A DNA stretch of 64,000 bases from Yinghuangia seranimata (GCF_029953285.1 NZ_JASAOI010000029.1:207400-271399); one strand, 5' to 3'; shown: positions 50,704 to 60,212, numbered from the stretch's first letter. The notes: generated by a model not told the origin, from the sequence alone. Made by a program: numbers and translations.

Positions 50704-52359
50704 CTACTGCGGGCGGGGCACCCGCGGTACCGCGATCCCCGGCACGGGCACGATGTGCCCGTTGGCGTCGATGGGGCCCAGCGGATGGTAGTCACTGCCG
50801 GGCGGCAGATCGACGAATCCGTTCTTGTCGAAGTACGTGTACTGGCCGTTGCGGTTGATGACCGCCTCGACGTGGTCCGACGCCTCCTTGGCCTTGGACC
50901 GCAGGTCCTGCCGCATGCTGTGCGGCCCACCGTAGGGCGACTGGGCGCCCGGCACGGTGTCCTCGGGGTGGGTGTGCAGGATGAACTTGTATCCGTCGGC
51001 CTTCAGCTCGGGCGGCAGGTTCGTGTACGTGTCGTGGCCGGTCAGGATGCGCATGTCGCCGGCCTGGTTCTGGACGATCGCGAACTCGTGCGGGGCGTAG
51101 CTCTGCAGTTCGGCGAGGTGGCTGACGTTGACCTCGCCGCGCGCCACCGGGGTGTGCAGGCCGGGTTGCATCGCGTCGCGGCCGTCCAGCAGGTTGCGGT
51201 ACAGCGCCTTGGACTTCGGCGACAGGTCGCCCCACGAGGTGCCGGCGGGGAACTCCTTGTTGTTGGCCTTGATGTTGATGGCGCGGTCCCCGGCTTCGGG
51301 GGCGCCGCCTTTGCCGCCGATCGTCCCGCCGGCCGCGCCGAAGGCGAGGTCCGCGAGGGAGATGGGCTTGCCGGTGACCGCGTCGGTCAGAGCCGCGCCG
51401 CCCGCGCCCGAGATCATCCGGCCCGGGAGGGAGTTGAGCACTTCGGGCGCGTTGCGCGCGGCCGCGGCCAGCGCCGGGGAGAGGCCCTCCAGCTTCAGGG
51501 CCAGGCCGGGCAGCTGTCCGGCGCCGGAGGCGAACGCGCCGCCCACCGCGCCGCCGGCCGCGCCCATCTCGGCGGCGTCGATGACGTGGGCCAAACTGAG
51601 CCCGTCCTGGGCGCCGCCCGCGATCCGGATCGGTTGGGTGACCGCGACGTCGACGACGATCGCCACGAGCGCGCCCTGCACGGCGAACACGCCGGCGGTG
51701 ACCGCGGCGGTGATCAGACCCGCCGCGAGGCTGCCCGCGGCGGCGCCGCACGCCTCGATCACGGTCGCCGTGGCGGCCGCGGCGGCACCGCTGGCCGCAC
51801 CCGCCGTCGCCACGGACAGGCCGACGCCCGCCAGGATCGTCGCGGCGACCGCGAGGATCTCGGTGCGCATCTTGTCCTTGGCGTCGTCGACGAGCTTGGC
51901 GTAGTCGTTGAGGTACTTCGCCATGTCGCGGCAGCCCTGGCCGGTCTCGCCCAGCCAGCCGCCCTTGCCGCCGTCGTACTGGCTCCAGAACGTCGCGAAG
52001 TTGTCGATCGCCGGGCCGCGGTTGTTCGAGGTCACCGTCGCGGCCTGCTTGCCGGTCGCGGCCCGCACCCCGTCCAGCGCCTCGGCCATCGCCGTGTACG
52101 CGTGGGCCAGCTCGCGCAGCTTGTCCTCGTCCGCCTCCGGCCACGGCAGGCCGAGGAGCTCGACGACCTTCTCGACCGCCTCGTCGGCGAAGTGCAGCAC
52201 GTAGTCGGCCATCTTCTCGACGGCCTCGGCGAACTCCTTCGTCACCTTGTAGGCGGCGTTGCCCACCGATATCGCGACGTCCGCGACGTCTTCGGCGACG
52301 TCCTCGACGGTGTCGACCGCGTCCCCGACGGCATGGCCGATGGCCCCGAACACACCCAT
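50704..52359 (-). CDS. Putative polymorphic toxin with helical N-terminus and HxHP C-terminal domain
   Basis: The product has 551 residues. Residues 1-150 are helical, like the secretion-targeting part of WXG/LXG-type effectors. Residues 165-350 are a long Ala/Gly-rich hydrophobic region, typical of toxins that carry a membrane-crossing segment. The C-terminal 150 residues form a compact domain with HEFAIVQNQAGDMRILTG and KFILHTHPEDTVPG, whose HTHP resembles JAB/MPN-type or related metal sites. A WXG100-like gene lies just upstream. Toxic activity is inferred from architecture and context only. Confidence 0.65.
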   Translation of the reverse strand: MGVFGAIGHAVGDAVDTVEDVAEDVADVAISVGNAAYKVTKEFAEAVEKMADYVLHFADEAVEKVVELLGLPWPEADEDKLRELAHAYTAMAEALDGVRAATGKQAATVTSNNRGPAIDNFATFWSQYDGGKGGWLGETGQGCRDMAKYLNDYAKLVDDAKDKMRTEILAVAATILAGVGLSVATAGAASGAAAAATATVIEACGAAAGSLAAGLITAAVTAGVFAVQGALVAIVVDVAVTQPIRIAGGAQDGLSLAHVIDAAEMGAAGGAVGGAFASGAGQLPGLALKLEGLSPALAAAARNAPEVLNSLPGRMISGAGGAALTDAVTGKPISLADLAFGAAGGTIGGKGGAPEAGDRAINIKANNKEFPAGTSWGDLSPKSKALYRNLLDGRDAMQPGLHTPVARGEVNVSHLAELQSYAPHEFAIVQNQAGDMRILTGHDTYTNLPPELKADGYKFILHTHPEDTVPGAQSPYGGPHSMRQDLRSKAKEASDHVEAVINRNGQYTYFDKNGFVDLPPGSDYHPLGPIDANGHIVPVPGIAVPRVPRPQ

Positions 52360-52375
52360 GCGCGCGCGCCCCCGC

Positions 52376-52684
52376 TCAGCCGAGCTTGGACGCGTTGGTC
52401 TGGTCCTGGTCGACCGTGTTGTCCGCGACGTAGCGCAGCGCGGGGTCGACGCTCGGCACGCCCTGCGCGAGGACCGACAGCGCCTTGGCCATCGAGTCGT
52501 GCGCTGGCACGTAGTCGGCCGCGAACTTCTTCCCGGACTCGTCGCCGCCCCAGCACTCGCCGGCCTTGGCGACCGCCTCCTGCCATGCGGTGACCGCGTG
52601 CTGGAGTGCGGCGCCCTCGGTCGCGAACACCCCCGCGGCGACGCGGAGATCGTTCGGATGAAGGGAAAAGCCGTCGGTGCCCAA
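52376..52684 (-). CDS. WXG100/ESX-like small secreted-protein partner
   Basis: The product has 102 residues and is helical throughout. The WXG turn appears as GECWGGDESGKKF near residue 44, between two long helices, as in type VII secretion substrates. No ATG is available; TTG 52684 with GGGGG upstream is chosen. The toxin gene starts 16 bases after its stop, so the two are almost certainly cotranscribed and probably co-secreted. Confidence 0.75.
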   Translation of the reverse strand: MGTDGFSLHPNDLRVAAGVFATEGAALQHAVTAWQEAVAKAGECWGGDESGKKFAADYVPAHDSMAKALSVLAQGVPSVDPALRYVADNTVDQDQTNASKLG

Positions 52685-52924
52685 GGCACACCCCCGTGCG
52701 CGTTGCTGATGATCTCGACGACCGTAACAACGCATTCCGCCTGCAACGCCGCGGTCTCCACCGGCCCCGGGGATCTTGACCTCCCCGGAAGAACTGTTTG
52801 CCTCGCGCTGAGCCGCGCCCGTACGGGGTGAAAGTGACGGTTTGTCGTGCCTTTCGGCCCGGCCGCGTCCATCGGTCAGGAATCGAGAAGCCGTCACCGG
52901 GCCACCGGAAATAGCGTCGTTGTC

Positions 52925-53554
52925 ATGACCTCCTCACTCGCAGTCCTCACCCTCGAAGTCACCGACCTGACGGCCGCCGAACGCTTCTATGCGGAGTCCG
53001 GCCTCGGCGCCCATGTGCGCCTGCGGGCCGCCTCGGACGAGCCCTCGGAGGGCTTCCGCAGCGTCGTGCTGTCGCTCGTGGTGGCCCAGCCGGCCGACGT
53101 CCGCGCCCTCGTCGACGCCGCGGTCGCCGCCGGGGCCACCGCGCTCAAGCCCGCCGCGAAGTCCTTCTGGGGCTACAGCGGCGTCGTCCGGACGCCGGAC
53201 GGGACGATCTGGAAGTTCGCGTCCTCGGAGAAGAAGGACACCGGCCCCGCGACGGGCCAGGTGGACAAGTTCGTGCTCCTGCTCGGCGCGACCGACGTGG
53301 CCGCCACCCGGAAGTTCTATGTCGAGCAGGGCCTCACCGTGGCGAAGAGCTTCGGCCGCAAGTACGTCGAGTTCGCCGCGGCCGAGGGCACCGTCTCGCT
53401 CGCCCTGTACGGCCGCCGGGCGCTCGCCAAGGACGTCGGCGTCCCCGTCGACGGCACCGGGTCGCACCGGATCGTCCTGGGTGGCGACGCCGGCTCGTTC
53501 GACGACCCGGACGGGTTCGCCTGGGAGCCGGCGGACATCGCCGCCGCACGCTGA
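52925..53554 (+). CDS. VOC-superfamily protein with two repeats
   Basis: The product has 209 residues. Two VOC half-modules are visible: VLTLEVTDLTAAERFYAESG near residue 7 and FVLLLGATDVAATRKFYVEQ near residue 119. It resembles glyoxalase-like proteins of unknown substrate common in actinomycetes. ATG 52925 is close to the start of homology. The stop codon lies inside the first unit of a 9-base tandem repeat. Confidence 0.82.
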   Translation: MTSSLAVLTLEVTDLTAAERFYAESGLGAHVRLRAASDEPSEGFRSVVLSLVVAQPADVRALVDAAVAAGATALKPAAKSFWGYSGVVRTPDGTIWKFASSEKKDTGPATGQVDKFVLLLGATDVAATRKFYVEQGLTVAKSFGRKYVEFAAAEGTVSLALYGRRALAKDVGVPVDGTGSHRIVLGGDAGSFDDPDGFAWEPADIAAAR

Positions 53555-53593
53555 CGGGCATGACGGGCATGACGGGCATGACGGGCATGACGG
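53552..53593. repeat. 9-base tandem repeat, four and two-thirds units
   Basis: The unit TGACGGGCA occurs four times in a row, followed by a partial TGACGG. It begins at the stop codon of the VOC gene and ends before the convergent oxidase gene. It looks like a replication-slippage repeat. Confidence 0.9.
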
Positions 53594-53626
53594 CGGCGTA
53601 CCGGTCCTGGCACGCCGCCGCCCGCG

Positions 53627-55024
53627 TCACCCGGCCGAAGGCGGGATGTTCTGGTTGGCGCGGAAGAAGTTGTCGGGGTCGTACGTGTGCTTGACGGCGG
53701 CCAGCTTGTCGTAATGGCCCCGGTACGTGGCTCCTACGCGCTCCGGGCCTTCCTGTTCGCCCAGGAAGTTGATGTACGAGCCGCCCATGGAATGCCCGTG
53801 GAGGTCGGTCCAGTAGTCGACGCACCACTGCCGGACCACGTCCGCGTTGGCGGGGTCGGGGTCGATTCCGGCGATCACGCCGGACCAGACCGCGTCGCGG
53901 TAGGCCCAGGCGGTGTCGTCGACACCGACCCGGTGGGCCGCCGCGTCGACCGGGTACAGGTGCATCGTCGACAGATCGGTGGGCAGGGCCTCCCCGTACC
54001 GCTGGTGCACCTCGACGGCGGCGTCGGGGATGCCGTCGAAGAAGTCCCCGCGCCAGTACCACTGGAGCCCCTTGGGGATCAGCTCGTCGAACAGCGACTG
54101 CAGGGCCGGGTACGGCATCGGAGTGGTGAAGTGGAAGGCGGGCGGGCCCGGTTCGTTCACCGCGGACAGCACGTCCTCGAGCGGCGCGGCGTCCATGTCG
54201 CCCGTGTAGCACCACACCACGCCGCACATCTTCCGCCCGTGGATCGGCTCGGGGAACGGCGGCCCTGGAGGCACGACCAGGAGGGCGAAGAAGCCGTTGA
54301 GGTCGTCCGCCGCGGCCGGCAGGAACTCCCGGTACCACCGCAGCACTTCCGAGGTGCGTTCGACGGGCCACAGGGTCACCGCGACGCCGACCGTGTCCAC
54401 CGGGTGGAGGCGGAACGTGAACGAGGTGACCACGCCGAAGTTCCCGCCGCCGCCGCGCAGTGCCCAGAACAGGTCCGGGTGGTCCTTCTCGGTCGCGGTG
54501 ACGAACGTCCCGTCGGCGAGGACGACGTCCGCCGCCAGCAGGTTGTCGATCGTGAGGCCGTACTTGCGGGTCAGGTGGCCGTGCCCGCCGCCCAGGGTGA
54601 GACCGCCCACGCCCGTGGTCGACATGATCCCCGCGGGCATGGCGAGGCCGAATCCGTGGGTGGCGTGGTCCACGTCCCCCAGCTGGCTGCCGCCGCCGAC
54701 CTGCACGGTGCTCGTCGCCGGGTCCACCCGTGCCCAGCGCATGGGCGACAGGTCGAGCGTCAGTCCGTCGTCGACCAGGCACAGACCGGGACCGCTGTGG
54801 CCGCCGCCGCGCACCGCGAGCTCCACGCCCGTTTCCTGGGCGAAGGCGAGCGTGGCCCGCACGTCCGCGGCGTCCACGCACTGCGCGATGGCCGCGGGGC
54901 GCCGGTCGATCATGGCGTTGTAGATGCCGCGCGACTCGTCGTATCCGGGATCCTGCGGACCCAGAACAGTGCCCCGCAGCCTCTCGCGCAGGTCGGTGAG
55001 GCCGTTTCCGTTGATGCCGCCCAT
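53627..55024 (-). CDS. FAD-binding oxidoreductase, BBE/p-cresol methylhydroxylase type
   Basis: The product has 465 residues. The FAD domain has LAVRGGGHSGPG with His76 at the usual flavinylation place. A normal second (Cys) attachment site is less clear, though TTGVGGLTLGGGHGHLTRKYG (near 135) is standard. The C-terminal BBE segment reads YDPDNFFRANQNIP. Such enzymes oxidise sugars, alkaloids or polyketides with oxygen. No signal peptide is visible. It is a single gene. Confidence 0.9.
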   Translation of the reverse strand: MGGINGNGLTDLRERLRGTVLGPQDPGYDESRGIYNAMIDRRPAAIAQCVDAADVRATLAFAQETGVELAVRGGGHSGPGLCLVDDGLTLDLSPMRWARVDPATSTVQVGGGSQLGDVDHATHGFGLAMPAGIMSTTGVGGLTLGGGHGHLTRKYGLTIDNLLAADVVLADGTFVTATEKDHPDLFWALRGGGGNFGVVTSFTFRLHPVDTVGVAVTLWPVERTSEVLRWYREFLPAAADDLNGFFALLVVPPGPPFPEPIHGRKMCGVVWCYTGDMDAAPLEDVLSAVNEPGPPAFHFTTPMPYPALQSLFDELIPKGLQWYWRGDFFDGIPDAAVEVHQRYGEALPTDLSTMHLYPVDAAAHRVGVDDTAWAYRDAVWSGVIAGIDPDPANADVVRQWCVDYWTDLHGHSMGGSYINFLGEQEGPERVGATYRGHYDKLAAVKHTYDPDNFFRANQNIPPSAG

Positions 55025-55373
55025 GGCAGAACACCCCTTTGACGTGATCGGGGACGTCGTGGCCGCCACCTTTCAGTCTCCTCCGGCAGTCATTCAGCGC
55101 AATTCGGGCTGCCGGCGGGCGGCGCGGCGCGACCGAAAGGCCCCGATGGCCGGGCGGCCGGGGCACCAGGACGCCCGCCGGCGATCACATCTCGTTGCCG
55201 GCGCTCACCGCTGCGTGGTCGGACCGGTTCGCCAGGCGACCGCCCACGCTGGGTGGCCGTACGCTCGCGGCATGCGCTGCTCGTCCCGTTGGCCATCGCG
55301 CTCGCCCTCGCCGCGGCCGCGTGGACGTGGTCGGTCGCGGCGGCGCGGCGGGGGTAGGTGGCGGCGCGCCTCG
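55025..55373. other. Gene-free stretch of about 350 bases
   Basis: This is the upstream region of the BBE oxidase gene plus the space after the quinone oxidoreductase. On the plus strand, from GTG near 55253, a short frame would encode ALLVPLAIALALAAAAWTW and stop near 55356. This could be a tiny one-span peptide, but no ribosome site supports it. No RNA motif or repeat is seen. Confidence 0.4.
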
Positions 55374-56345
55374 TCAGAGGAGGAAGACCGAGGACCCCGT
55401 GGTCCGCGCCGACTCCAGCTCGCTGTGCGCGCGGGCGGCCTCGCCGAGGCCGTACCGCTGGTTCACGACGACCTTGATGCGGCCGGTCTCCACGTGGCCG
55501 AAGAACTCCCCGACCAGTTCCTCGCGGTCGGCCGGGTCCGCGAGGTAGTCCTCCAGGCCCGGGCGGGTCAGGAACACCGATCCGGCACGGGCGAGTTGCG
55601 AGACGTCCACGGACGGCGCGCCGGACGCCGTGCCGAACACGACGAGCAGCCCGCGCCGCTTCAACGACGCCAGCGAACTCTCGAACGTGTCCTTCCCGAT
55701 GCTGTCGTAGACGACCGGGACGCCGACGCCGTCGGTCAGTTCGCGCACGCGCGCGGCGACGTCCTCGCGCCGGTACAGGATCACGTCGCGGCACCCGTGG
55801 GCCAGCGCCAGTTCGGCCTTCTCCTCCGTCGACACCGTGCCGATGACGTCGATGCCGAGCAGCTTCGCCCACTGGCTGAAGATCAGCCCGACACCGCCCG
55901 CCGCCGCGTGCAGCAGCACCGTGTCGCCCGCCTTCAGCGGGTGGATGCGGCGCAGCAGGTACGCCGCGGTGAGGCCCCGCAGCGTGCCGGCCGCCGCCGT
56001 GTCGAAGTCGACGCCGTCCGGCAGGCGGATCAACGCCGCGGCGGGCACGACGCGTTCGGTGCTGTACGCCCCCAACGCCCCGCCGACGTAGACGACCCGG
56101 TCGCCGACCGAGACCTCGGTGACGCCCTCGCCTGTCGCCTCGACGACGCCCGCGCCCTCCACACCGAGGCCGCTGGGCAGGGGCGCGGGGTACAGCCCGC
56201 TCCGGAAGTACACGTCGACGAAGTTCAGCCCGACGGCCGCGTGCCGCACCAGGGCCTCGCCGGGCCCGGGCTCCGCGACCGCGACCTCCTCCAAGCGCAG
56301 GACCTCGGGTCCGCCCGTCTCGTGGAACCGCACCGCACGTGCCAT
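55374..56345 (-). CDS. NADPH:quinone oxidoreductase, zeta-crystallin type
   Basis: The product has 323 residues. It is a zinc-free medium-chain dehydrogenase: GLNFVDVYFRSGLYPAPLPS near residue 39, and the cofactor segment LLHAAAGGVGLIFSQWAKLL near 144. The end VVVNQRYGLGEAARAHSELE is typical. It reduces quinones or alkenals with NADPH. The gene stands alone; its divergent neighbour is the SMI1/KNR4 protein gene. Confidence 0.92.
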   Translation of the reverse strand: MARAVRFHETGGPEVLRLEEVAVAEPGPGEALVRHAAVGLNFVDVYFRSGLYPAPLPSGLGVEGAGVVEATGEGVTEVSVGDRVVYVGGALGAYSTERVVPAAALIRLPDGVDFDTAAAGTLRGLTAAYLLRRIHPLKAGDTVLLHAAAGGVGLIFSQWAKLLGIDVIGTVSTEEKAELALAHGCRDVILYRREDVAARVRELTDGVGVPVVYDSIGKDTFESSLASLKRRGLLVVFGTASGAPSVDVSQLARAGSVFLTRPGLEDYLADPADREELVGEFFGHVETGRIKVVVNQRYGLGEAARAHSELESARTTGSSVFLL

Positions 56346-56512
56346 GCGCTACTCCCGTTTCCGAACGCGCGGGGCACCGTCGGCCCCGTCGGCCGCCGGT
56401 CGCGCGCCCCGTCTACGGCAAGTCAACACGCCTGCTGTTAAACCGGTATGAACGGCTTCGGCCCCCGGGTCTCGGCGAACACCGCGACGGCCGCTGCCGG
56501 TAGGTTCGGGCC

Positions 56513-57241
56513 ATGAGCCGGCCCCTCGACCTCCACCGCGAACTCGCCGCCGTGATCGACGAGCCGTCCCGCATCGGCGGATTCCTGGAGCGCTTCGCTG
56601 CCTCGTGGGCCACCAAGCTGCTGCCGGGCGACGGCTACGGGGAGGCCGAACTGGTGGCCGCCGAGAGCCGGATAGGGATCCCGCTGCCGGGGGCGCTGCG
56701 CGAGGCGTACCGGTTGCTCGGCCGGCGCAAGGACCTGACGGCCAACCAGGACCCGCTGGTGCCCCTCGACGAGCTGGACCTGAACGACGACGGCGCCCTG
56801 GTTTTCAGGACGGAGAACCAGGCGGCCGTGCGCTGGGGCATCCGCGCCGCCGACCTCCGCGACGCGGACCCGGCCGCGTCCATACGCCCCAACCTCGCAG
56901 ACAGGAGCGCGGAGTCCTGGGAGCCGTGGCTCGCACCGCTGTCCCTGGCCGTCGTCGAGCTGGTCATGTCGGAGACGGTCCACTTCGAAGACGACAACTG
57001 GGACTTCCTCTGCGACGTGGACGACGAAGGCCTGACGCAGCTCGAGGCCCGCTGGACGCGCCTGCCGATTCCGGACTACCCCACCGGCGACCGAGCCCCC
57101 GGCATCCGCTGGTTCGCCTCCCCCGACCTCCTGATCTGCGACGAGGCGCGCACCGGCCTCGCCGTGCGGGGCCGCACCGAGGCGGCGTTGGACGAGATCC
57201 GGGACCTGATCCCGGGCGGCTGGCTCAACGACCCGCGCTGA
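56513..57241 (+). CDS. SMI1/KNR4 (SUKH) family protein
   Basis: The product has 242 residues. The SUKH-type start is clear in AELVAAESRIGIPLPGALRE with AYRLLGR (about 44-70), followed by LVPLDELDLNDDGALVF. Many SUKH proteins are immunity proteins against contact-dependent toxins, and a toxin locus lies 4 kb upstream. There is no direct operon link, so a housekeeping or unrelated role is possible. Confidence 0.8.
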   Translation: MSRPLDLHRELAAVIDEPSRIGGFLERFAASWATKLLPGDGYGEAELVAAESRIGIPLPGALREAYRLLGRRKDLTANQDPLVPLDELDLNDDGALVFRTENQAAVRWGIRAADLRDADPAASIRPNLADRSAESWEPWLAPLSLAVVELVMSETVHFEDDNWDFLCDVDDEGLTQLEARWTRLPIPDYPTGDRAPGIRWFASPDLLICDEARTGLAVRGRTEAALDEIRDLIPGGWLNDPR

Positions 57242-57267
57242 GCCAGCCGGCGCACGCGCACCTGCGG

Positions 57268-58677
57268 TCAGCTCACGGAGACACCCACCTTGCCGAGGGT
57301 CCCGGCCGCGAACCCGGCCATGGCGGCGGCGACGTCCTCGAGGTGGTGGACCGACTGGACGGGCACGCGCAGCGCCCCGGAGGCCACGGCGGCCGCGAGC
57401 CGGTCCAGGGTCGCCGCGCTCGGGTCGGCCATCACGGGGACCACGGTCACGTCGCGGCCGTCCGCGGCCTCGGGGCCGACGCCGAGCGTGGAGGCGAGGC
57501 GTCCGCCGGGTGCCACGAGGTCGACCAGGGCCTGCGGGTCCCCGGCCAGGTGGATCGCCGCGGACACGCCCGCCGGGGCGATGGCGCGGACCTGGGCGGC
57601 GAGGTCGCCGGACGCGTCCACGACATGTGCCGCCCCGAGCGCGCGCACGAAGTCTGCCTGGGCGCCGGGTGCGGCGGTCGCGACGACGGTCGCCCCGGCC
57701 GTCGCGGCGAGCTGTACGGCGTACGCCCCCACTCCCCCGGTCGCGCCCACGACGAGGACCGTGTCCCCCGCCGCCGGTGCCACGGCCTCGACGACGCCCA
57801 CCGCGGCCGCACCTGCCAGTCCCAGCGCGCCGGCGTCGGCGAAGTCCACGCCGTCGGGGATAGCCGCGACACCGTAGCCGTCGCTGACCACCACGAAGTC
57901 GGCGAACGCCCCGTCGTGGACCGCGGGCTTCATGACGACGCCGAACACCCGAGCGCCGAGCGGTCGTTCCACACCGTCGCCGACAGCGACGACGGTTCCC
58001 GCGAAGTCCTTGCCCAGGGTGACGGGGAACGTGTGCTCCATCATGTCCCGGAACACCCCGTGCACGACCGCCTGGTCGAAGCCGTTCAGCGACGACGCGG
58101 CGACCCGCACGAGCAGCTCGCCGGGCCCGGGCACCGGCACGTCCACCGCGGTCGCGGTCGGCGTCTCGCCGAACGCGTCGACGGTCACCGCGCGCATGCG
58201 GACCGGCATGTCGCCGACGGCCTGCTCGTACGAGGCCCGCAACACCGCCGTGGCAACGGCCAGTTCCTCGGCGTCGCGCGGCGCGTACAGCATGACGATC
58301 GTGTCCGGGAACTCCGCGCGACGGGTGATCGGATGCGGCTCGGTCCAGCCCAGCTCGTCGAGGACCCGCACGTACTCGCGGGGGACGGTCAGGTGCAGGA
58401 AGCCGGAGCGGTGGATGTGCCCGAACTCGTCGACCTCCGGGTGCAGGAACGCGTCGAACGGCCGCTCGGCGCGGCCCAGTCGCAGCGCGAACGAGCCGGG
58501 CTCGGACACCAGGCTCGGGCCGGTGGCCACCCCGGGCAGCGTCTCGGCGTACGCGACGAGCGCGGCGCGGATCTCCGGCGGCGAGAACTGCTCCAGTTGG
58601 TCGTGCGGGATCTCCTTGCCCGTGGTCGTCGGGCGGGTTCCCTTGCGCGGCGGCAGCGTGCTCAGGTCGATGGCCAC
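57268..58677 (-). CDS. DUF5519 (luciferase-like) domain fused to medium-chain dehydrogenase
   Basis: The product has 469 residues from GTG 58677, after GAGGAG. Residues 1-160 match the small DUF5519 protein, with [20 protein letters not shown] and [20 protein letters not shown]. Residues 170-469 are a zinc-free quinone-oxidoreductase-type dehydrogenase starting [18 protein letters not shown], with cofactor motif [16 protein letters not shown]. The two parts are normally separate proteins and often neighbours. Here one frame runs through [11 protein letters not shown] with no stop. The divergent HxlR regulator probably controls it. Confidence 0.82.
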   Translation of the reverse strand: MAIDLSTLPPRKGTRPTTTGKEIPHDQLEQFSPPEIRAALVAYAETLPGVATGPSLVSEPGSFALRLGRAERPFDAFLHPEVDEFGHIHRSGFLHLTVPREYVRVLDELGWTEPHPITRRAEFPDTIVMLYAPRDAEELAVATAVLRASYEQAVGDMPVRMRAVTVDAFGETPTATAVDVPVPGPGELLVRVAASSLNGFDQAVVHGVFRDMMEHTFPVTLGKDFAGTVVAVGDGVERPLGARVFGVVMKPAVHDGAFADFVVVSDGYGVAAIPDGVDFADAGALGLAGAAAVGVVEAVAPAAGDTVLVVGATGGVGAYAVQLAATAGATVVATAAPGAQADFVRALGAAHVVDASGDLAAQVRAIAPAGVSAAIHLAGDPQALVDLVAPGGRLASTLGVGPEAADGRDVTVVPVMADPSAATLDRLAAAVASGALRVPVQSVHHLEDVAAAMAGFAAGTLGKVGVSVS

Positions 58678-58715
58678 AATGCTCTCCTCGTCGTGTCCGG
58701 GCAGGTCGACGCAGC

Positions 58716-58728
58716 GCACATTTTGTGC
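58716..58728. promoter_or_regulatory. Inverted repeat between the fusion gene and hxlR
   Basis: GCACA-TTT-TGTGC is a perfect dyad in the 98-base divergent intergenic region, 47 bases before the HxlR start. A further TTGTGC half-site follows at 58740-58745. It suits an HxlR/MarR-type dimer. Confidence 0.5.
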
Positions 58729-58775
58729 GTCGGTCACTTCTTGTGCCCGACACGATCCTGCGCGACGCTCGGGGG

Positions 58776-59195
58776 ATGACGAAAGACGGCACATTGACCC
58801 GCCCAGCGCACACCGGTGTTCCCGCCCTGCCCGGCGAGGCGCCGCCGACCTGCGAACTGCGCGAGGTGCTCGACCGGGTGGGCGACAAGTGGAGCGTCCT
58901 GCTCATGGCGGTCCTCGGCGACGGCCCGCGCCGCTACTCCGAACTGCGCCGCGCCGTCGACGGGATCTCCCAGCGGATGCTGACCCTGACCCTGCGCAGC
59001 CTGGAGCGCGACGGCCTGGTCGTCCGCACCGTCACGCCGAGCACGCCGCCGCGCGTCGACTACGAGCTGACCGAGGTCGGGCACACACTGTCCCGCGAAG
59101 TCGGCGCCCTGATCCGGTGGTCGGAGGCCCACCGCGAGTACATCAGCGCCGCCCGGCGTTCCTACGACGCCGAAGAGGCCGTGCGCGAGGGCTAG
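58776..59195 (+). CDS. HxlR-family transcriptional regulator
   Basis: The product has 139 residues from ATG 58776 (GGGGG upstream). The family winged helix is typical: [20 protein letters not shown] near residue 26 (one conserved Cys), [20 protein letters not shown], then [20 protein letters not shown]. HxlR proteins often sense quinones or aldehydes through the N-terminal Cys (here Cys26), which fits regulation of the divergent dehydrogenase fusion. The stop overlaps that of the GNAT gene by four bases. Confidence 0.92.
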   Translation: MTKDGTLTRPAHTGVPALPGEAPPTCELREVLDRVGDKWSVLLMAVLGDGPRRYSELRRAVDGISQRMLTLTLRSLERDGLVVRTVTPSTPPRVDYELTEVGHTLSREVGALIRWSEAHREYISAARRSYDAEEAVREG

Positions 59196-59941
59196 TTCCC
59201 GGGGGTTCGGACGACGGTGAAGGTGGTGCGGCGGTTGAGGCGGAAGCCGAGGGCCGCGTAGAGCCGGATGGCGTTGGTGTTGTCGGCCGCCGCGTGCAGG
59301 AAGGGCTGTTCGCCGCGGGAGCGGATCCGGGCGACCGCCGCGAGTACGAGCCGGGTGGCCAGGCCGCGGCCGCGCTGGTCGGTGTCCGTGCACACAGCGC
59401 TGATCTCGGTCCAGCCGGGCGGGTGGAGGCGTTCGCCGGCCATCGCGACGAGGCGTCCGTCGACGCGCACGCCGACGTACGTGCCCAGTTCGATCGTGCG
59501 GGGCAGGAACGGGCCCGGCTTGGTGCGCTCGACGAGGGCCAGCACGTCGGGTACGTCGGCGGCGCCGAGGACGGCCCAGTGCTCGCCGGGAGCGGCCGGG
59601 AACTCACCCGTCCCGCCCTGTGCGACGAGGAGTCCGGACCCGTCGGGGACCTCGTCGCCGGTCATCTGGACGCCTTCGCCGGTGAAGAGCACCTCCCACT
59701 CGGCGGGCGGTTCGACGCCGAAGGCCGCGATCGGGACGGGTTCGCCGGGGCCGACGAGGGCGACCAGGTCGGCCCAGTCGGCCGGGCCGGCGTCGTCCGG
59801 GAGCGCGAAGAACGGGGAGACGTCCGCGGGGTACCGCAGCACGCGGCCCTTGCGTTCGGCGAACGCCGCGTGCGGGCCGGTGAGCGACGCCCAGGCCGGG
59901 TTGCCGAGGACGGACAGGTCGGGGCGGACGGGGATGGTCAC
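59192..59941 (-). CDS. GNAT-family N-acetyltransferase
   Basis: The product has 249 residues from GTG 59941. The C-terminal half has the acetyl-CoA loop [18 protein letters not shown] near residue 190 and ends [20 protein letters not shown], typical of the GNAT group related to FR47/YncA. The N-terminal half is a variable domain ([20 protein letters not shown]). Upstream on the same strand lies a cysteine-type leader peptide (60005-60076), which suggests control by sulfur status. The substrate is unknown. Confidence 0.9.
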   Translation of the reverse strand: MTIPVRPDLSVLGNPAWASLTGPHAAFAERKGRVLRYPADVSPFFALPDDAGPADWADLVALVGPGEPVPIAAFGVEPPAEWEVLFTGEGVQMTGDEVPDGSGLLVAQGGTGEFPAAPGEHWAVLGAADVPDVLALVERTKPGPFLPRTIELGTYVGVRVDGRLVAMAGERLHPPGWTEISAVCTDTDQRGRGLATRLVLAAVARIRSRGEQPFLHAAADNTNAIRLYAALGFRLNRRTTFTVVRTPGN

Positions 59942-60004
59942 GTGGCTACCTCGTGTCGGCGTCGGGGCGGCGGACCGGTCGGGCCGCCGTCGGGTGACGA
60001 CGCG

Positions 60005-60076
60005 TCAACACGCGGCACTGGTCGCGCGGCGCAAATCGATGTGCCTGCGGGCGACCAGGTGGCGGTGCAAGTGCAT
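60005..60076 (-). CDS. Cysteine-type leader peptide (attenuator uORF)
   Basis: A 23-residue frame ends LVARRHIDLRRATSAAC. It matches the actinobacterial 'putative leader peptide' consensus (R-x-HxDL-xR-xxSxxC), which sits upstream of sulfur-metabolism genes and senses cysteine supply by ribosome stalling. The stop lies 63 bases before the GNAT gene. The space between contains a GC-rich hairpin (about 59966-59990), as expected for attenuation. Confidence 0.72.
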   Translation of the reverse strand: MHLHRHLVARRHIDLRRATSAAC

Positions 60077-60212
60077 GCCCGGGATGTTACGAGGCGTCAG
60101 CTTCGATGGACAAGCCCACCGGGCCTGGGCCAGCTTCCCGGTCATGGCCGTTGCAGGCCAAGGCAGTTCGATGCCCGACCGGGCTCGGACCGCGGCAACA
60201 CAGCTGCAACAA

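Noticed and set aside
59192..59941. GNAT protein as mycothiol synthase MshD
   Set aside because: The cysteine leader made this attractive, but the protein has only one clear GNAT half and is shorter than MshD.
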